Positions 14,574-24,800 of a stretch of 27,019 bases of DNA are shown here, in pieces. The notes under the pieces were generated by a model. That model made no database searches, had not been told where the DNA came from, and worked only from the letters and a program-made list of their open reading frames with translations. A program made the translations under genes and the position numbers. The DNA is from a virus, in IMG/VR virus record IMGVR_UViG_3300021364_000384, positions 1-27,019 of that record; one strand, 5' to 3'. Positions within the stretch are counted from its first letter, which is position 1, and each line of letters begins with the position of its first letter.

Positions 14574-17522
14574 ATGGCAAGGAAAAGAAAAAACAATCTA
14601 AAAGATATAATGGATGTAATTACTAGAACAGCTTTTCAAAAAGGCGGACCTAGTTATGGTGATGTACCTCCCGGTACAAAACCCGGTTTTGGTGGAACAG
14701 AACCAGATGTAGGTGATAAGCCTATTATTATTGATACTCCAGAACCTAGCCCAGCTCCTTCTCCAACACCAGCTCCAAGCCCTACACCAGCTCCTTCTCC
14801 AACACCGGCTCCAAGCCCTACACCATCTCCAGCACCGGGACCTAGACCAACTCCAGCACCGGGACCTCAACAACAAACTACAGGTGTCGATATAGGTGGC
14901 GAAGGTTATGCTTACAAACCACCACTGTTAGAAGGTAGAACCCCATCAGATAATATTTATGACTATTACACACCATTTGGTGATAAACCAACAGATGCTG
15001 GTATGTCTCTGGCAGAAATGCAAAGACAATACAGAGCTAGAGGAGCTGGAGAACTATTAGATAAAATTTCTAAAGGACAAATAAATTTAGCAGATTTAGG
15101 TCTTGAAGCAAAAGCAGCTTTACTTGGTCAAGCTTATGAAGATGAAATTATTCCATCAGGAACAGGTATTATATCTGAAGATGTTGACTTAGCTTTAAGA
15201 GCAGCAGCAGATATTCGTAGCAAACCTTTAGCTCAAGGAGAATCTGCTAAAGCAAGATTACCGGCTCGAAGAGCTGTAGTAAAAATGGAAGCATCTGAAA
15301 TAGAAGATACTCCAGACTTTGAAGCAGCTTATGGTCAGTTATCTGATGATTCAAAAATGAAAGTTCAAGAAATTAGAAAACTTTCAGGTCCTGCTCAAGC
15401 AGCACAAATTACTAGACAGGCTGTTGAATCTTCTAAAGCAGCAACAGTTGATGCAGCAATATCATCTGGAGCTTTTGTTCCTGAAGTTGTTGGAGTAGCT
15501 GCTCAATTATCTCAAACACCTCAAGCTGAAATAAGAGAAAGAGAAGCTATCACAGGCGAAGCAGCAACAGGCATGGCTGCTGAAATAATTAATAAAGCAG
15601 GTTTTGAAGCTGCACAAAGAAGAACAGTAAAAGGTGAAGCAGCTAAAAGTGCTGCCACACAAATGATAGCAGAAACTGCTGATGTTCCTCAAGACATCGC
15701 AGCAGCTATTGTTGATGACCCTGCAACTGTTACAGCACAATTAGATACAGCAGACACAAATGTACAAGCAGCTGTCGCAGCATTACCAACCGAAGCTTTA
15801 GTATCTTCACAGATGGAAGCATTGCTTGGTGGTCTCGAATCAGGTGAAGTACCTTTATGGGCTAAACCAGCTGTCGATACTGTTAATAGCATTATGGCTC
15901 AAAGAGGTATATTAGCTTCGACAGTAGCAAGAGATTCTTTATTTAATGCTATTATTCAAAGTGCTTTGCCTATGGCACAGTCCAATGCTCAAGCTATACA
16001 GCAAAGAGCTGCACAGAATCTTAGCAACGAACAACAAGCAAATCTTCAAGCTGCTCAACAAGACCAACAAGTAAGATTACAAAACTTAAGTAATAGACAA
16101 ACAGCCGAAAGTCAATCAGCACAGTTTGCTCAAGAACTAAAAGTCTTAACAGGTCAGTTTGAACAACAAGCTGTTTTAACAACAGAACAACAAGAACAAC
16201 AAGTACGAATAGCTAACTTACAAAATAGACAACAAGCAGCAACACTTAATGCTCAACAAAAACAGGCTATGGATGCTCTAAATCTTAACAATGAGCAACA
16301 AGTAGAATTAGCTAATCTGCAAATCATGAATGAAACAGAACGTGAAAACATGTCTGCAGAACAACAATCAAGATTAGTTGAATATCAAATAGCAGCTGAC
16401 TTCTTATCTAAGAATGCTGCCTTTAAACAAGATATGGAAAAATCTAATCTATCGGCTGAACAGCAAATTAGATTAGCAAACTTAACTGCTCAAAACCAAG
16501 CAGAAGCACAAAACTTATCAGCAGCACAGCAAACTGAACTAGCTAATTTAACAGCTAGAATGAACATGAACATTAAGAATGCTGAACTTGCTCAACAGAT
16601 GGGTATAGCAAATCTTAATGCTGCTCAACAAAGAGCTATGTCTAATGCTAACATGATAGCTAATATGGACATGGCTAAGTTTAACAATGCTCAACAAGTT
16701 GAATTGGCTAATAGTAAATTTATGCAAAGTGCAACTTTAGCAAACTTTAATGCCGAGCAACAATCGGTTATGCAAAATGCTACAGCACTAGCTCAGTTAG
16801 ATTTAGCTGCAGTTGACCAAAGAACTAAAGTAGCTGCTCAACATGCTCAAGCATTTTTACAAATGGATATGACTAATGTAAGCAATGAACAACAAGCTGT
16901 TATTCTAAAAGCTCAACAAGAGCAACAGGCTTTATTGTCTAATCAGTCGTATCAAAATGCAGCTGCTCAGTTTAATGCTCAAAATGAAAACCAATTAAAT
17001 CAGTTCTGGGCAAACTTAGGAGCACAAATGAATCAATACAACGCAAGTCAGCAAAATGCTATGAGACAATTTAATGCTGCTCAATACAATCAGAAAAAAG
17101 CACAAGAGCTTGGTATCGAAGCAGATTTAAATAAGTTTAATGCACAGTTAGCAGCAAGTATTGACCAAGCTAAAATGAATCAAGAGTTTTCTAGAGAAAC
17201 TTTCAATGCTCAAAATGCTATGATAATCGAACAGTCAAATGTTGAATGGCGAAGAAAAATATCAACAATGGATACCGCAGCACAAAACCAAGTAAATATG
17301 ATGAATGCTCAGAATGCTTTTGGTTTAACAAGTACAGCATTGGCTACATCTTGGCAGGAGCTTAGAGATGAATTTGACTACATATTCAAGTCTTCAGAGA
17401 ATGCCAAGGATAGAGATGCTAACATTGCTGTTGCAGGTATGCAAGGTGGTGATAACAGTGCACTACAAGATAATGCACATTTAGTTAGGTTACAAAACTT
17501 TTTAGCACTATTCCAAAAATAA
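14574..17522 (+). CDS. Internal virion protein with proline-rich linker and 41-unit hendecad array
   Basis: A 982-residue protein, probably internal to the virion and released on infection, from its place at the head of the ejection block. Residues 1-50 are basic, then Gly-rich. Residues 56-99 are a (PAPSPT)-type extended linker. Residues about 145-470 are Ala-rich helices. Residues 471-921 are 41 consecutive eleven-residue units with no insertion or deletion, of consensus NL-x-x-x-QQ-x-x-LA; Asn opens 28 of 41 units and Gln occupies the sixth place in 21. The C-terminal 60 residues are mixed and lack the pattern. Gln and Asn are very abundant and Cys is absent. A ribosome site AAGGA precedes the ATG. 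It has no sequence likeness I recognise to T7 core proteins; the ejection role is inferred from position and helical architecture. Confidence 0.8.
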   Translation: MARKRKNNLKDIMDVITRTAFQKGGPSYGDVPPGTKPGFGGTEPDVGDKPIIIDTPEPSPAPSPTPAPSPTPAPSPTPAPSPTPSPAPGPRPTPAPGPQQQTTGVDIGGEGYAYKPPLLEGRTPSDNIYDYYTPFGDKPTDAGMSLAEMQRQYRARGAGELLDKISKGQINLADLGLEAKAALLGQAYEDEIIPSGTGIISEDVDLALRAAADIRSKPLAQGESAKARLPARRAVVKMEASEIEDTPDFEAAYGQLSDDSKMKVQEIRKLSGPAQAAQITRQAVESSKAATVDAAISSGAFVPEVVGVAAQLSQTPQAEIREREAITGEAATGMAAEIINKAGFEAAQRRTVKGEAAKSAATQMIAETADVPQDIAAAIVDDPATVTAQLDTADTNVQAAVAALPTEALVSSQMEALLGGLESGEVPLWAKPAVDTVNSIMAQRGILASTVARDSLFNAIIQSALPMAQSNAQAIQQRAAQNLSNEQQANLQAAQQDQQVRLQNLSNRQTAESQSAQFAQELKVLTGQFEQQAVLTTEQQEQQVRIANLQNRQQAATLNAQQKQAMDALNLNNEQQVELANLQIMNETERENMSAEQQSRLVEYQIAADFLSKNAAFKQDMEKSNLSAEQQIRLANLTAQNQAEAQNLSAAQQTELANLTARMNMNIKNAELAQQMGIANLNAAQQRAMSNANMIANMDMAKFNNAQQVELANSKFMQSATLANFNAEQQSVMQNATALAQLDLAAVDQRTKVAAQHAQAFLQMDMTNVSNEQQAVILKAQQEQQALLSNQSYQNAAAQFNAQNENQLNQFWANLGAQMNQYNASQQNAMRQFNAAQYNQKKAQELGIEADLNKFNAQLAASIDQAKMNQEFSRETFNAQNAMIIEQSNVEWRRKISTMDTAAQNQVNMMNAQNAFGLTSTALATSWQELRDEFDYIFKSSENAKDRDANIAVAGMQGGDNSALQDNAHLVRLQNFLALFQK
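14751..14870 (+). repeat. Proline-rich 36-base repeats
   Basis: Two near-identical 36-base units (14751-14786 and 14787-14822, one visible difference) encode PAPSPTPAPSPT twice. Degenerate PAPGP-type units follow up to about 14870. The near identity of the DNA suggests recent duplication, unlike the hendecad array in the same gene. The product is an extended, rigid or flexible linker. Confidence 0.85.
15984..17336 (+). repeat. Array of 41 eleven-residue (33-base) helical repeats
   Basis: Residues 471-921 of the 982-residue protein divide without a single break into 41 units of eleven residues, from NAQAIQQRAAQ to NAQNAFGLTST. Typical units are NLNNEQQVELA, NLSAEQQIRLA and NLSAAQQTELA. Codons differ freely between units, so the register is kept by selection on protein, not by recent DNA duplication. 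The hydrophobic places (2 and 10) with Gln at 6 give the 3-4-4 spacing of hendecad coiled coils. Confidence 0.9.
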
Positions 17523-17543
17523 CGATAACGGAGGAAAAGATAA

Positions 17544-18938
17544 ATGGGATATTTAAAAAAACAATTTAAAAAAATATTTAAAGGAATTAAAAAAACTTTA
17601 GCACCTATAGGTAAAGCATTGAAAAATGGTTTAGGAGAAGTAGGTAAGTTTTTTGGTAGTATGGGTCCTTTAGGTACTTTAGCACTTACTTTGATGCTTC
17701 CGGGAATAGGAGCTGCGTGGACGAGCTTTGGAGCTTGGGCAGGAGCACAAGGAGGCTTAATAGGTGGTGTTATGAATGGTATCGCTCAAGCAGGTAATTT
17801 AGCTGGTAAAGTTTATTCTTCTGTTAGTGGAATGATAAGTGATACTGTTGGTACTATTGCTGGTAATACTATTGGTAAAATACCTGTTGGTGCTAATAGA
17901 AACTTAACAGATGTTTATAATGGTTTTACAAAGTTTGTTGGTAATAAATTAGATGATGTTAGAATGGCTCTAAATCTTCCAACCTCTAATATTACTGCCG
18001 AAACTATAGCAGCCGATGCAGCTAAACTAGATGGTGAATTAGTAGATAGAGGATATACAGAATCAATAGATATAAAACCACCAAGTTTGTTAGAACCAGA
18101 TATCAAATCTCCAAAATTAACAGGTAATTATTTAGATGACCCAATTAATGCTAAAATGAATAAATTTAAAGCAGAAGATTGGGATGAGCTAGGTATTGAC
18201 CCGTTTGTTGATAGAGATTTTACTCAAGCCGAATTAAATAAAATTAAAGATTTTAAACCTGATGTGTTTGGGCAAATAGACTCTACACCAGAATTTGAAA
18301 TAAAACCGATGGCTAATCGTCAAGCTGAACTAGATAGAATAAAATTAGAAGCTGAAGATAATTTAACAGATGTTGTTGTTGGTTTTGATAAAAATGTTAA
18401 ATATGTTGGAGCTGATGGTAAAGAAATATTTGAACTTACACCACAATATAGAAGTGTTCCAACAAATATTCTTTCTGATGAACAAATAAAACTTAACAAT
18501 CGTTTAAATAATTTTACTGATTATAATAATAAAAGGATTGCAGGTTTTGAAAGTTTTGCTGGTAAAGAAGGTTTAGACAATATAGGTGCAGATAAAGTTT
18601 CACAAGTTATGGCTCAATACGATGCTAGTCGTATGGCAGAAGTAGGTAGTGGGTTTATGGGAGTTCAAACTAGCTTAGATGAAATGAGTGCAGGTCAAGA
18701 AGTTGTTGGCGGTGGCGGATATATTAATGTTCCACCTTTACAAACAGATACAAGTTCTTATAATGATTATAGCAGAAATGTATATCCTACCTATGTTCAA
18801 AATGGTTACAGAGGAGCACCTAATATACAAAACATGTATGAAGCAGGATATTATGGCGATGATGTCTTTTCAAAGTTTATGAGAGATTTTAAAGCTTATC
18901 AAATCCCAACACCTACAGTATCTTTAGGAGGACAATAA
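17544..18938 (+). CDS. Candidate ejection protein with cationic amphipathic N-terminus
   Basis: A 464-residue protein. Residues 1-35 are strongly basic (ten Lys, one Glu) with an amphipathic helix pattern, opening MGYLKKQFKKIFKGIKKTL. A hydrophobic Gly/Ala-rich region follows (about 39-85, with MGPLGTLALTLMLPGIGAAW), then a second Gly-rich stretch to about 115. This looks membrane-active. The remainder is AT-rich, acidic and of unknown fold, ending in a Tyr-rich region (about 400-464). I recall similarly built proteins encoded after NAQQ-repeat proteins in marine phages. A role in the envelope channel formed on infection is likely but inferred. The ribosome site GGAGG is strong and well spaced. 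The next gene begins one base after its stop. Confidence 0.75.
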   Translation: MGYLKKQFKKIFKGIKKTLAPIGKALKNGLGEVGKFFGSMGPLGTLALTLMLPGIGAAWTSFGAWAGAQGGLIGGVMNGIAQAGNLAGKVYSSVSGMISDTVGTIAGNTIGKIPVGANRNLTDVYNGFTKFVGNKLDDVRMALNLPTSNITAETIAADAAKLDGELVDRGYTESIDIKPPSLLEPDIKSPKLTGNYLDDPINAKMNKFKAEDWDELGIDPFVDRDFTQAELNKIKDFKPDVFGQIDSTPEFEIKPMANRQAELDRIKLEAEDNLTDVVVGFDKNVKYVGADGKEIFELTPQYRSVPTNILSDEQIKLNNRLNNFTDYNNKRIAGFESFAGKEGLDNIGADKVSQVMAQYDASRMAEVGSGFMGVQTSLDEMSAGQEVVGGGGYINVPPLQTDTSSYNDYSRNVYPTYVQNGYRGAPNIQNMYEAGYYGDDVFSKFMRDFKAYQIPTPTVSLGGQ

Positions 18939-18939
18939 A

Positions 18940-19497
18940 ATGGCAGGTAGACAAGTATTATCTCAAGAGTCTTTACAGCAAATGATGGATTATGCTGGAC
19001 CAGTTCCGGGACAATCCTTAACAAACTCAACAGATGTTTCTTATGCATGGGAACAACCACCTCAGTTTACTAATAGACGTGAAGCTGAAATATATATCTT
19101 AGAAGAGCTTACAGAGAAAGAAGCTTTTAGACAAATAACAGATATGATTATTGAGGGTATTCCTATTGAATCTATTGCTAGAACATATCTCTTGTCTGGT
19201 TATTCAAGAGGTCTTTGGACTGTAGACATGATATTGTTATTGGCTGAATCTGTTGGTTTTATTATCATGGCTTTGGCTGAAAAAGCTGGATTAGACTATG
19301 AGTTATATACTGGTGAGAATCAAGAAGCTGATGCAGATAAAGAAGCAGAAGTAACAAATAAAGCTGTAGATATTATGAAGAATCAAATTAGAAAAGCAGC
19401 TTCACAAGATTTAAAAGCACCTGATTTTGTTAGTCCAGAATTAAATGAAGCAGTACAAGAAGTTGATGTAAAAAGTTTATTAGAGAGGAGTGAGTAA
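18940..19497 (+). CDS. Unknown protein in the ejection block
   Basis: A 185-residue protein I do not recognise. The first 45 residues are polar and probably extended (SQESLQQMMDYAGPVPGQSL), followed by charged helices. A moderately hydrophobic stretch lies near residues 91-115 (LWTVDMILLLAESVGFIIMA), which could be one membrane segment or a buried helix. The C-terminal third is highly charged and acidic. Its place between two candidate ejection proteins and the tight spacing (one base upstream, two bases downstream) suggest that it is part of the same virion assembly. Its size and single hydrophobic helix are reminiscent of T7 gp14, but that likeness is in layout only. Confidence 0.65.
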   Translation: MAGRQVLSQESLQQMMDYAGPVPGQSLTNSTDVSYAWEQPPQFTNRREAEIYILEELTEKEAFRQITDMIIEGIPIESIARTYLLSGYSRGLWTVDMILLLAESVGFIIMALAEKAGLDYELYTGENQEADADKEAEVTNKAVDIMKNQIRKAASQDLKAPDFVSPELNEAVQEVDVKSLLERSE

Positions 19498-19499
19498 TA

Positions 19500-21884
19500 A
19501 TGAAAGCATATAAACCCGGTGATATATATAAAACAAACCCTATTTTAAGAAGGGCTACTGGTCAAGATAAAACTAACTTTGATAAATTTTTAGAAGTTGC
19601 TGGTACTGTTAAAAGTAGTGTTGAGAATATATTCAACAATAGAATAGCCGACAACATTCAAAGGCTAGAAGAAGAAAAAGAATTTGACAAGATTAATGCC
19701 AAGGCACAATTAGCTCATTTAAGTCAGTTTGGTAATATCCAAAAAGACATCGAAACAAAATACAAAAATGATGTTAATGCTTGGGCTAGAGACTATGCTA
19801 GAGAAGAAGTTGATGATGACTTTATTAGAAAACAAGGCATGAACATGTCTCCAGAAGATTTAAATAATGTTGTCAAGCAACCTACAGCAGCTTATGGTGA
19901 TTATCTCAAAAATAGAGAAGAAGAACTCGTCAATGCTTATAATGCTATTTTAGGCGATTTAGATAGCCTTGGAGTTCCTTACAGAGATTTAGATGCTTCA
20001 AAGAAATTTATTGATGAATCTTACGAAAACATATTTAACAATATGGAAGATGATAATAGATTTAATCTAATAGGAGGTATTGGTTCATTTTTAAGAGGTA
20101 ATGGTTTCAATACTACTGATTATAATGAACTTGCAAAACAATATGAAAAGAATGCATTTCAAGCTAAATTGTCTGATATTGAAGATGTAAATAATAAATT
20201 TAAATCTTTATATGCTATGTCTCCTGCATTAGCTGCACAATTTGAAAAGACTGTAGAAAGTATTGATTATAAAGTTATGGGTGAAACAAAACTTGATGTT
20301 CAGCAATTACCTGATGGTGCTGGTATTATAGTAACAAACATACAAAACTATACAGATAAAAATGGTAATCCTCAAATGGTACAAAAACAAGAGGTTATTA
20401 CTAATCCAGCTCAAATAGAAATAATAAATCAAAAATCAAAAACTTTTGAGGCTCAACAAAACTATATGGAATTTTTAACTCCAAAAGGTCAAGAAGTATT
20501 TACAAACAATCTTAAAGATAAAGAACAAACTATTCATGATGCATTTTTGAATGTTCCACCAGAACATAAAATTCCTTATGATGAAGTTATAGCCAGAGCA
20601 ACTTATGAAAAAAATCTAGGAGCTATTGTTGGTTCATATGATGATATTATGGAACAAAAGTTTTATGAAAAAGATTCGTTAGGAAGAATGGTAGCTATCC
20701 CAGTTCTACAAGCTTATATTAATGGTACAGGTCCTAAACCAGCTGGATATTATGATACTCCTTATGAATTTGCAAAGTCCTTAATACCTAATTTGAATTT
20801 AGGAGATTTTAATAGAATTGTATATCCAGATACTGAGACAACAACAACTCAGCCTTATTCTAATTCTTATCAAGTTGAGATGGAAACAGCAGCGGATAAT
20901 GATGTCGTAATGGTAGTAGATGAAGTTAAACAAGCATTATTTAATGGTGATGATGCTAAGATAGCTGATTATCAATCATCATTTGAAGGAGGCTCTTCAT
21001 TAAAAGGTGTTGATAAAGAAGGTAATTATTTTGGTGATGGAGCTTCTACTTTTAGTGGTACTCCAGAACAAGTTATAGCTGCATTGCCTCAATTATCAGA
21101 TACTATTCTAAACAATTCTGCATTAGCTCAATCAAAAATAGTTAGTGTTGGTTATAATATTAAAGACGATAGAATTGTTCTTAAACCCGGAAGTGCTATG
21201 ATGGACGTAGGAGAAGGCGAAGGAACATCTGAAGAATTAACTCAATTTGATAAAAGAAGAAGAATATTAGAAACTAGATTAGAAGAAGCCGAATTTTTAA
21301 ATCAAGATAAAAAAGTTTCTTTGCTTAAAAATCAATTAGAAGAACTAGGGATTATAGAAGAAAGAGCAAAAGCTCGTGATGAAAAACTAGAATTTGAAAA
21401 AGGCGGTTTAATGAAAGATAAAGCTGCAGGTCGAAATATCACTGACGAAGCTATTGAACAAGTTGCTATGGGTGATAAAGCTGTAGAAACATTTTTAACT
21501 GAAATTGCTAATATTGAATCTAAATTTGGTAGAGATAATAATACTTTTAAAGGAGCTTCTAAAGGTATCTTTCAAATTGACCCTATAGCCTTTGAAGAAG
21601 TTCAACGAAGACTTGAAGAAACCAATGAAAAAGACGGAGCTACAACAAGACTTTACAATGAACAACTCAAGCAAAACTTAGACCTTGATTTATCTCAGTT
21701 AAGTTATCAAGATTTAGATAAACCATTAGTCGGAGCTGCTTTTGCTAGAGCTTATCTTCTAGGTTTCGCAGAAGCTATTCCTGAAACTGTACTTGGTAGA
21801 GCTAAATATTGGAAAAAATATTATAATACTGAAGCAGGTAAAGGCACAGCTGAAAAATATCTGAAAGAAAACACTCGTTTATAA
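19500..21884 (+). CDS. Internal virion protein with C-terminal lytic-transglycosylase-like domain
   Basis: A 794-residue protein. Residues 1 to about 640 are mainly helical and charged, with no clear motif, and resemble a core protein. The last 138 residues carry a lysozyme-like fold: a candidate catalytic Glu at E673 in EIANIESKFG, followed by GASKGIFQIDP (685-695), which matches the G-A-x-G-x-F/L-Q-I motif of SLT-type lytic transglycosylases, and a Tyr/Trp-rich ending (AKYWKKYYNTEAGKG). It should cut peptidoglycan glycan strands locally when the phage injects DNA, not at lysis, because it sits among virion genes and a separate endolysin exists. The ribosome site GAGAGGAG lies within the end of the previous gene. 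The next gene starts two bases after its stop. Confidence 0.82.
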   Translation: MKAYKPGDIYKTNPILRRATGQDKTNFDKFLEVAGTVKSSVENIFNNRIADNIQRLEEEKEFDKINAKAQLAHLSQFGNIQKDIETKYKNDVNAWARDYAREEVDDDFIRKQGMNMSPEDLNNVVKQPTAAYGDYLKNREEELVNAYNAILGDLDSLGVPYRDLDASKKFIDESYENIFNNMEDDNRFNLIGGIGSFLRGNGFNTTDYNELAKQYEKNAFQAKLSDIEDVNNKFKSLYAMSPALAAQFEKTVESIDYKVMGETKLDVQQLPDGAGIIVTNIQNYTDKNGNPQMVQKQEVITNPAQIEIINQKSKTFEAQQNYMEFLTPKGQEVFTNNLKDKEQTIHDAFLNVPPEHKIPYDEVIARATYEKNLGAIVGSYDDIMEQKFYEKDSLGRMVAIPVLQAYINGTGPKPAGYYDTPYEFAKSLIPNLNLGDFNRIVYPDTETTTTQPYSNSYQVEMETAADNDVVMVVDEVKQALFNGDDAKIADYQSSFEGGSSLKGVDKEGNYFGDGASTFSGTPEQVIAALPQLSDTILNNSALAQSKIVSVGYNIKDDRIVLKPGSAMMDVGEGEGTSEELTQFDKRRRILETRLEEAEFLNQDKKVSLLKNQLEELGIIEERAKARDEKLEFEKGGLMKDKAAGRNITDEAIEQVAMGDKAVETFLTEIANIESKFGRDNNTFKGASKGIFQIDPIAFEEVQRRLEETNEKDGATTRLYNEQLKQNLDLDLSQLSYQDLDKPLVGAAFARAYLLGFAEAIPETVLGRAKYWKKYYNTEAGKGTAEKYLKENTRL

Positions 21885-21886
21885 TA

Positions 21887-24800
21887 ATGTCTATAGAAGA
21901 CTTAAGACAAAATGTCAAACCTACGACAGGAATAGAAGCCTTAAGACAAGGACCTTCTTCTGTTATGTCGGAAGATGAAGCAATTCAATATGCCTTAAAA
22001 ATGGGTTTCACAGACTCATGGCGAGGCATACAGCAAATGTACGGACAAATCACAGGCTCCGATGACCTTTTAGAAAAACTATCTGCTAAAAATAAAAAGC
22101 TTGAAGAAATATTTAAAAATCCTGAATATGGCGACAAAGCTTTTGGTTTTTATTTAGGTGGTGCTTTTGGCGACCCTATAGGCTTTATACCCTTTTTAGG
22201 CTGGGGTAAAAAAATAAATGGTATAGGTAAAGCTACAGCATTTGGTACAGGAGTAGGAGCTTTTCAAAGTGGTATTGCTTATACACCAGAAGAGCAAGAC
22301 AGAGGTATGAATGCTCTTACAGGAGGTACAATAGGTGGTGTTTTAGGTTTGGGTGGTTCAGGTATTGCTCAAGCGATAGCAAAAGCTAAAGGTGCTAAAC
22401 CTATGAAGTTTGCTAGAACAACAAGGCAAAGACAAGAAGATATTATTGAAGAACAAGCTAATCTCGTCAAATCAGGACAGGCTGTTTCATCAGAAAAAGA
22501 AATAGAAGAATTAACAAGAAAAACTTTAGAAGAATATAAAAAAGCTCCTAAAAAAACTTTAGGTACCAATATAGAGAAATTCTGGGCTGATAATGTTGGC
22601 GATAAAGTTTGGGACCTTGTAGGTAAAAACTGGGGTTCTGCTTTAGCTGGTACATTTGGTAGTGTTGCTGGTTATAATGCATGGAATGACCCAGAGTCTA
22701 CTGAAGCCGAAAAAATGTTTGCTGCTTTTTTAATGGGAGCAGGAGGTATAGGTGTAACCAAACTAGGAGGTCAAATACCTGTAGGCGATATCAAGCTAAA
22801 AGAATTAATGGCTAAAGGATTGGTCGATAATTATGGTTTACCTAAAGAATACCTTGCTCTTAAAAAAGGCACGTTTGGTGAGGTAAATGCTTTATCTACT
22901 AAATTTGCAGAAGCCTCTAAACTTATTTCTACACTTCCTAAAAAAGAAAGAAAAATCGTCAATGCTATGATTACAGGCGATTTAGATTCTTTAACCAATA
23001 AAGACCTTGTTGGTTTCTCACAAAAATCCAGAGACATTATAGACAAGACAGGACAAGAGCTTGTTGATGTTGGTTTATTATCAGAAAAAGTTTATAGAAA
23101 AAATGTTGGTAAATATTTACACAGAAGCTATACAAAGCATTTAAAAGGTGAATCTCCTCAAGAGGCTGTACGAGGAGCTAGATATTTAAAGATAATTGGC
23201 GATGAATTAAGACCAAGAGGATACAGCAAAACCATTGACCAAAAAACATATTTAAGAGAAATAGACAACTACAAAGAATGGGAAGTTGTTGATGAATTTA
23301 CAGTTGGTAAAGGTAAAAAACAAAAAACTCGTGTAACTTTAAGAAGAGATTTAACAAAAGCAGAAAGACAAGCGAGAGGCGAAATAGAAGATGCAGCCTT
23401 TAATGTTGCTGAGACTGGTCGAGTAATGACCAATGATTTAGCAGTCTATAAGCTTTATTCTAATGTATCTAAAAATAATAACTTTGCTTTAGATGAAAAA
23501 TTATTTGAACAAAAATTATTAGCTGGAGAACTAAGAGAGCAAGATTGGGTACAAATGCCTGACACCATTGTTCGTGGTTTAAAGTTTGGTAAGAATCCTG
23601 TTAAAACTTACGGACAACTTGCTAATAAATTTGTACCAAAAGAAATACACGATGATTTAGTCAAGATAAATGCTTTTAAAGAAAAAGAAACTAAAAATGT
23701 CTTTGATGCCTATTTAGATATTAACAGATTTTGGAAGAAATCTAAAACTGCTTGGAATCCGACAGTTCATGTCAACAATACAATATCTAATGTTCTGTTA
23801 ATGGACTTTGCTGGAGGCTCCTATAAAGCTATTCCTAAAGGCTATTCTGAGCTTTTAAAAGGCTTAGATGGAGACCCTAAAGCAACTATGTATAAACTTG
23901 CAAAGGAATACGGAGTATTTGATGTTGACTTAGTATCCAAAGAATTAACAGGTGACACAAGAGATGCCTTACAAAAAGTATTAAGAGAACTAGCTGATGA
24001 GGGTAGTTTAGAACTAAAAAATGCTACCGAATATAGTAAAAAATTATATCAAAGACTAGCTGAGAAAGGCTATGAAATGACTGCTGGTAAATTAGAAAAG
24101 TTTTATCAGTTAGAAGACCAAGTCTTTAGAATGGGCTTATTTATTGACAGGCTTGAAAAGGGCTTTGATGTCAATAAAGCAGCAGCTGATGCTAAAAAGT
24201 GGTTCATAGACTACGATATCAATGCACCATTTATAGACTTTATGCGTAGAGCACCTACACCTTTCATATCCTATACATATCGTGTTGTACCTCTGTTAGC
24301 AGAGGCAGCAGTTTATAGACCTTGGAAGTTCGCTAAATGGGCTGCCATAGGTTATGGAATGAATGAAGTAGGTAAAGGTAAAATACCTTTTGCTGAAGCA
24401 ATTAGTGAAGACCCAGACTTCGGTAGAATTAAAGAAGAGATAGGCAACGAAGAAGCAGAAAGACTTTTAATGCGTAAAAACATGCAGGATAAACTATTTG
24501 GTTTGCCTTTTATGCCTGAAACATTAATTAAGACTCCATTTGCTTCTGGTATTTCAGAAAGAAAAGGAGAAGAAGTACCACTATATATTGATGTTAAACG
24601 TTTCATTCCCGGTGGTGATGTGCTTAATGTTGGTGATAAGGGCTTTGGTATTCCATTAGACTTCTTAGGCTTTAAAGATAAACAAATAGATTTACCAACT
24701 GTATTATCACCTAACTTTGGTGCAGCTGGTGAAATCATGATTCCTATACTTACTGGAGTAGACCCATTTACTAAACAAAAAATAGATGGGTTAGGTTTAG

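Noticed and set aside
14598-14876. Minus-strand frame rich in Trp/Arg/Cys opposite the proline-rich repeat
   Set aside because: It is the complement of Pro/Ser/Thr codons, with no start signal and an implausible composition.
15984-17336. CRISPR-like periodic repeat
   Set aside because: The 33-base period is in protein register, no fixed repeat alternates with unique spacers, and the DNA units differ widely.
24290-24305. Hairpin CCTCTG-TTAG-CAGAGG
   Set aside because: A perfect six-pair stem, but inside a coding gene with no T-run after it. It is probably a coincidence of codons.
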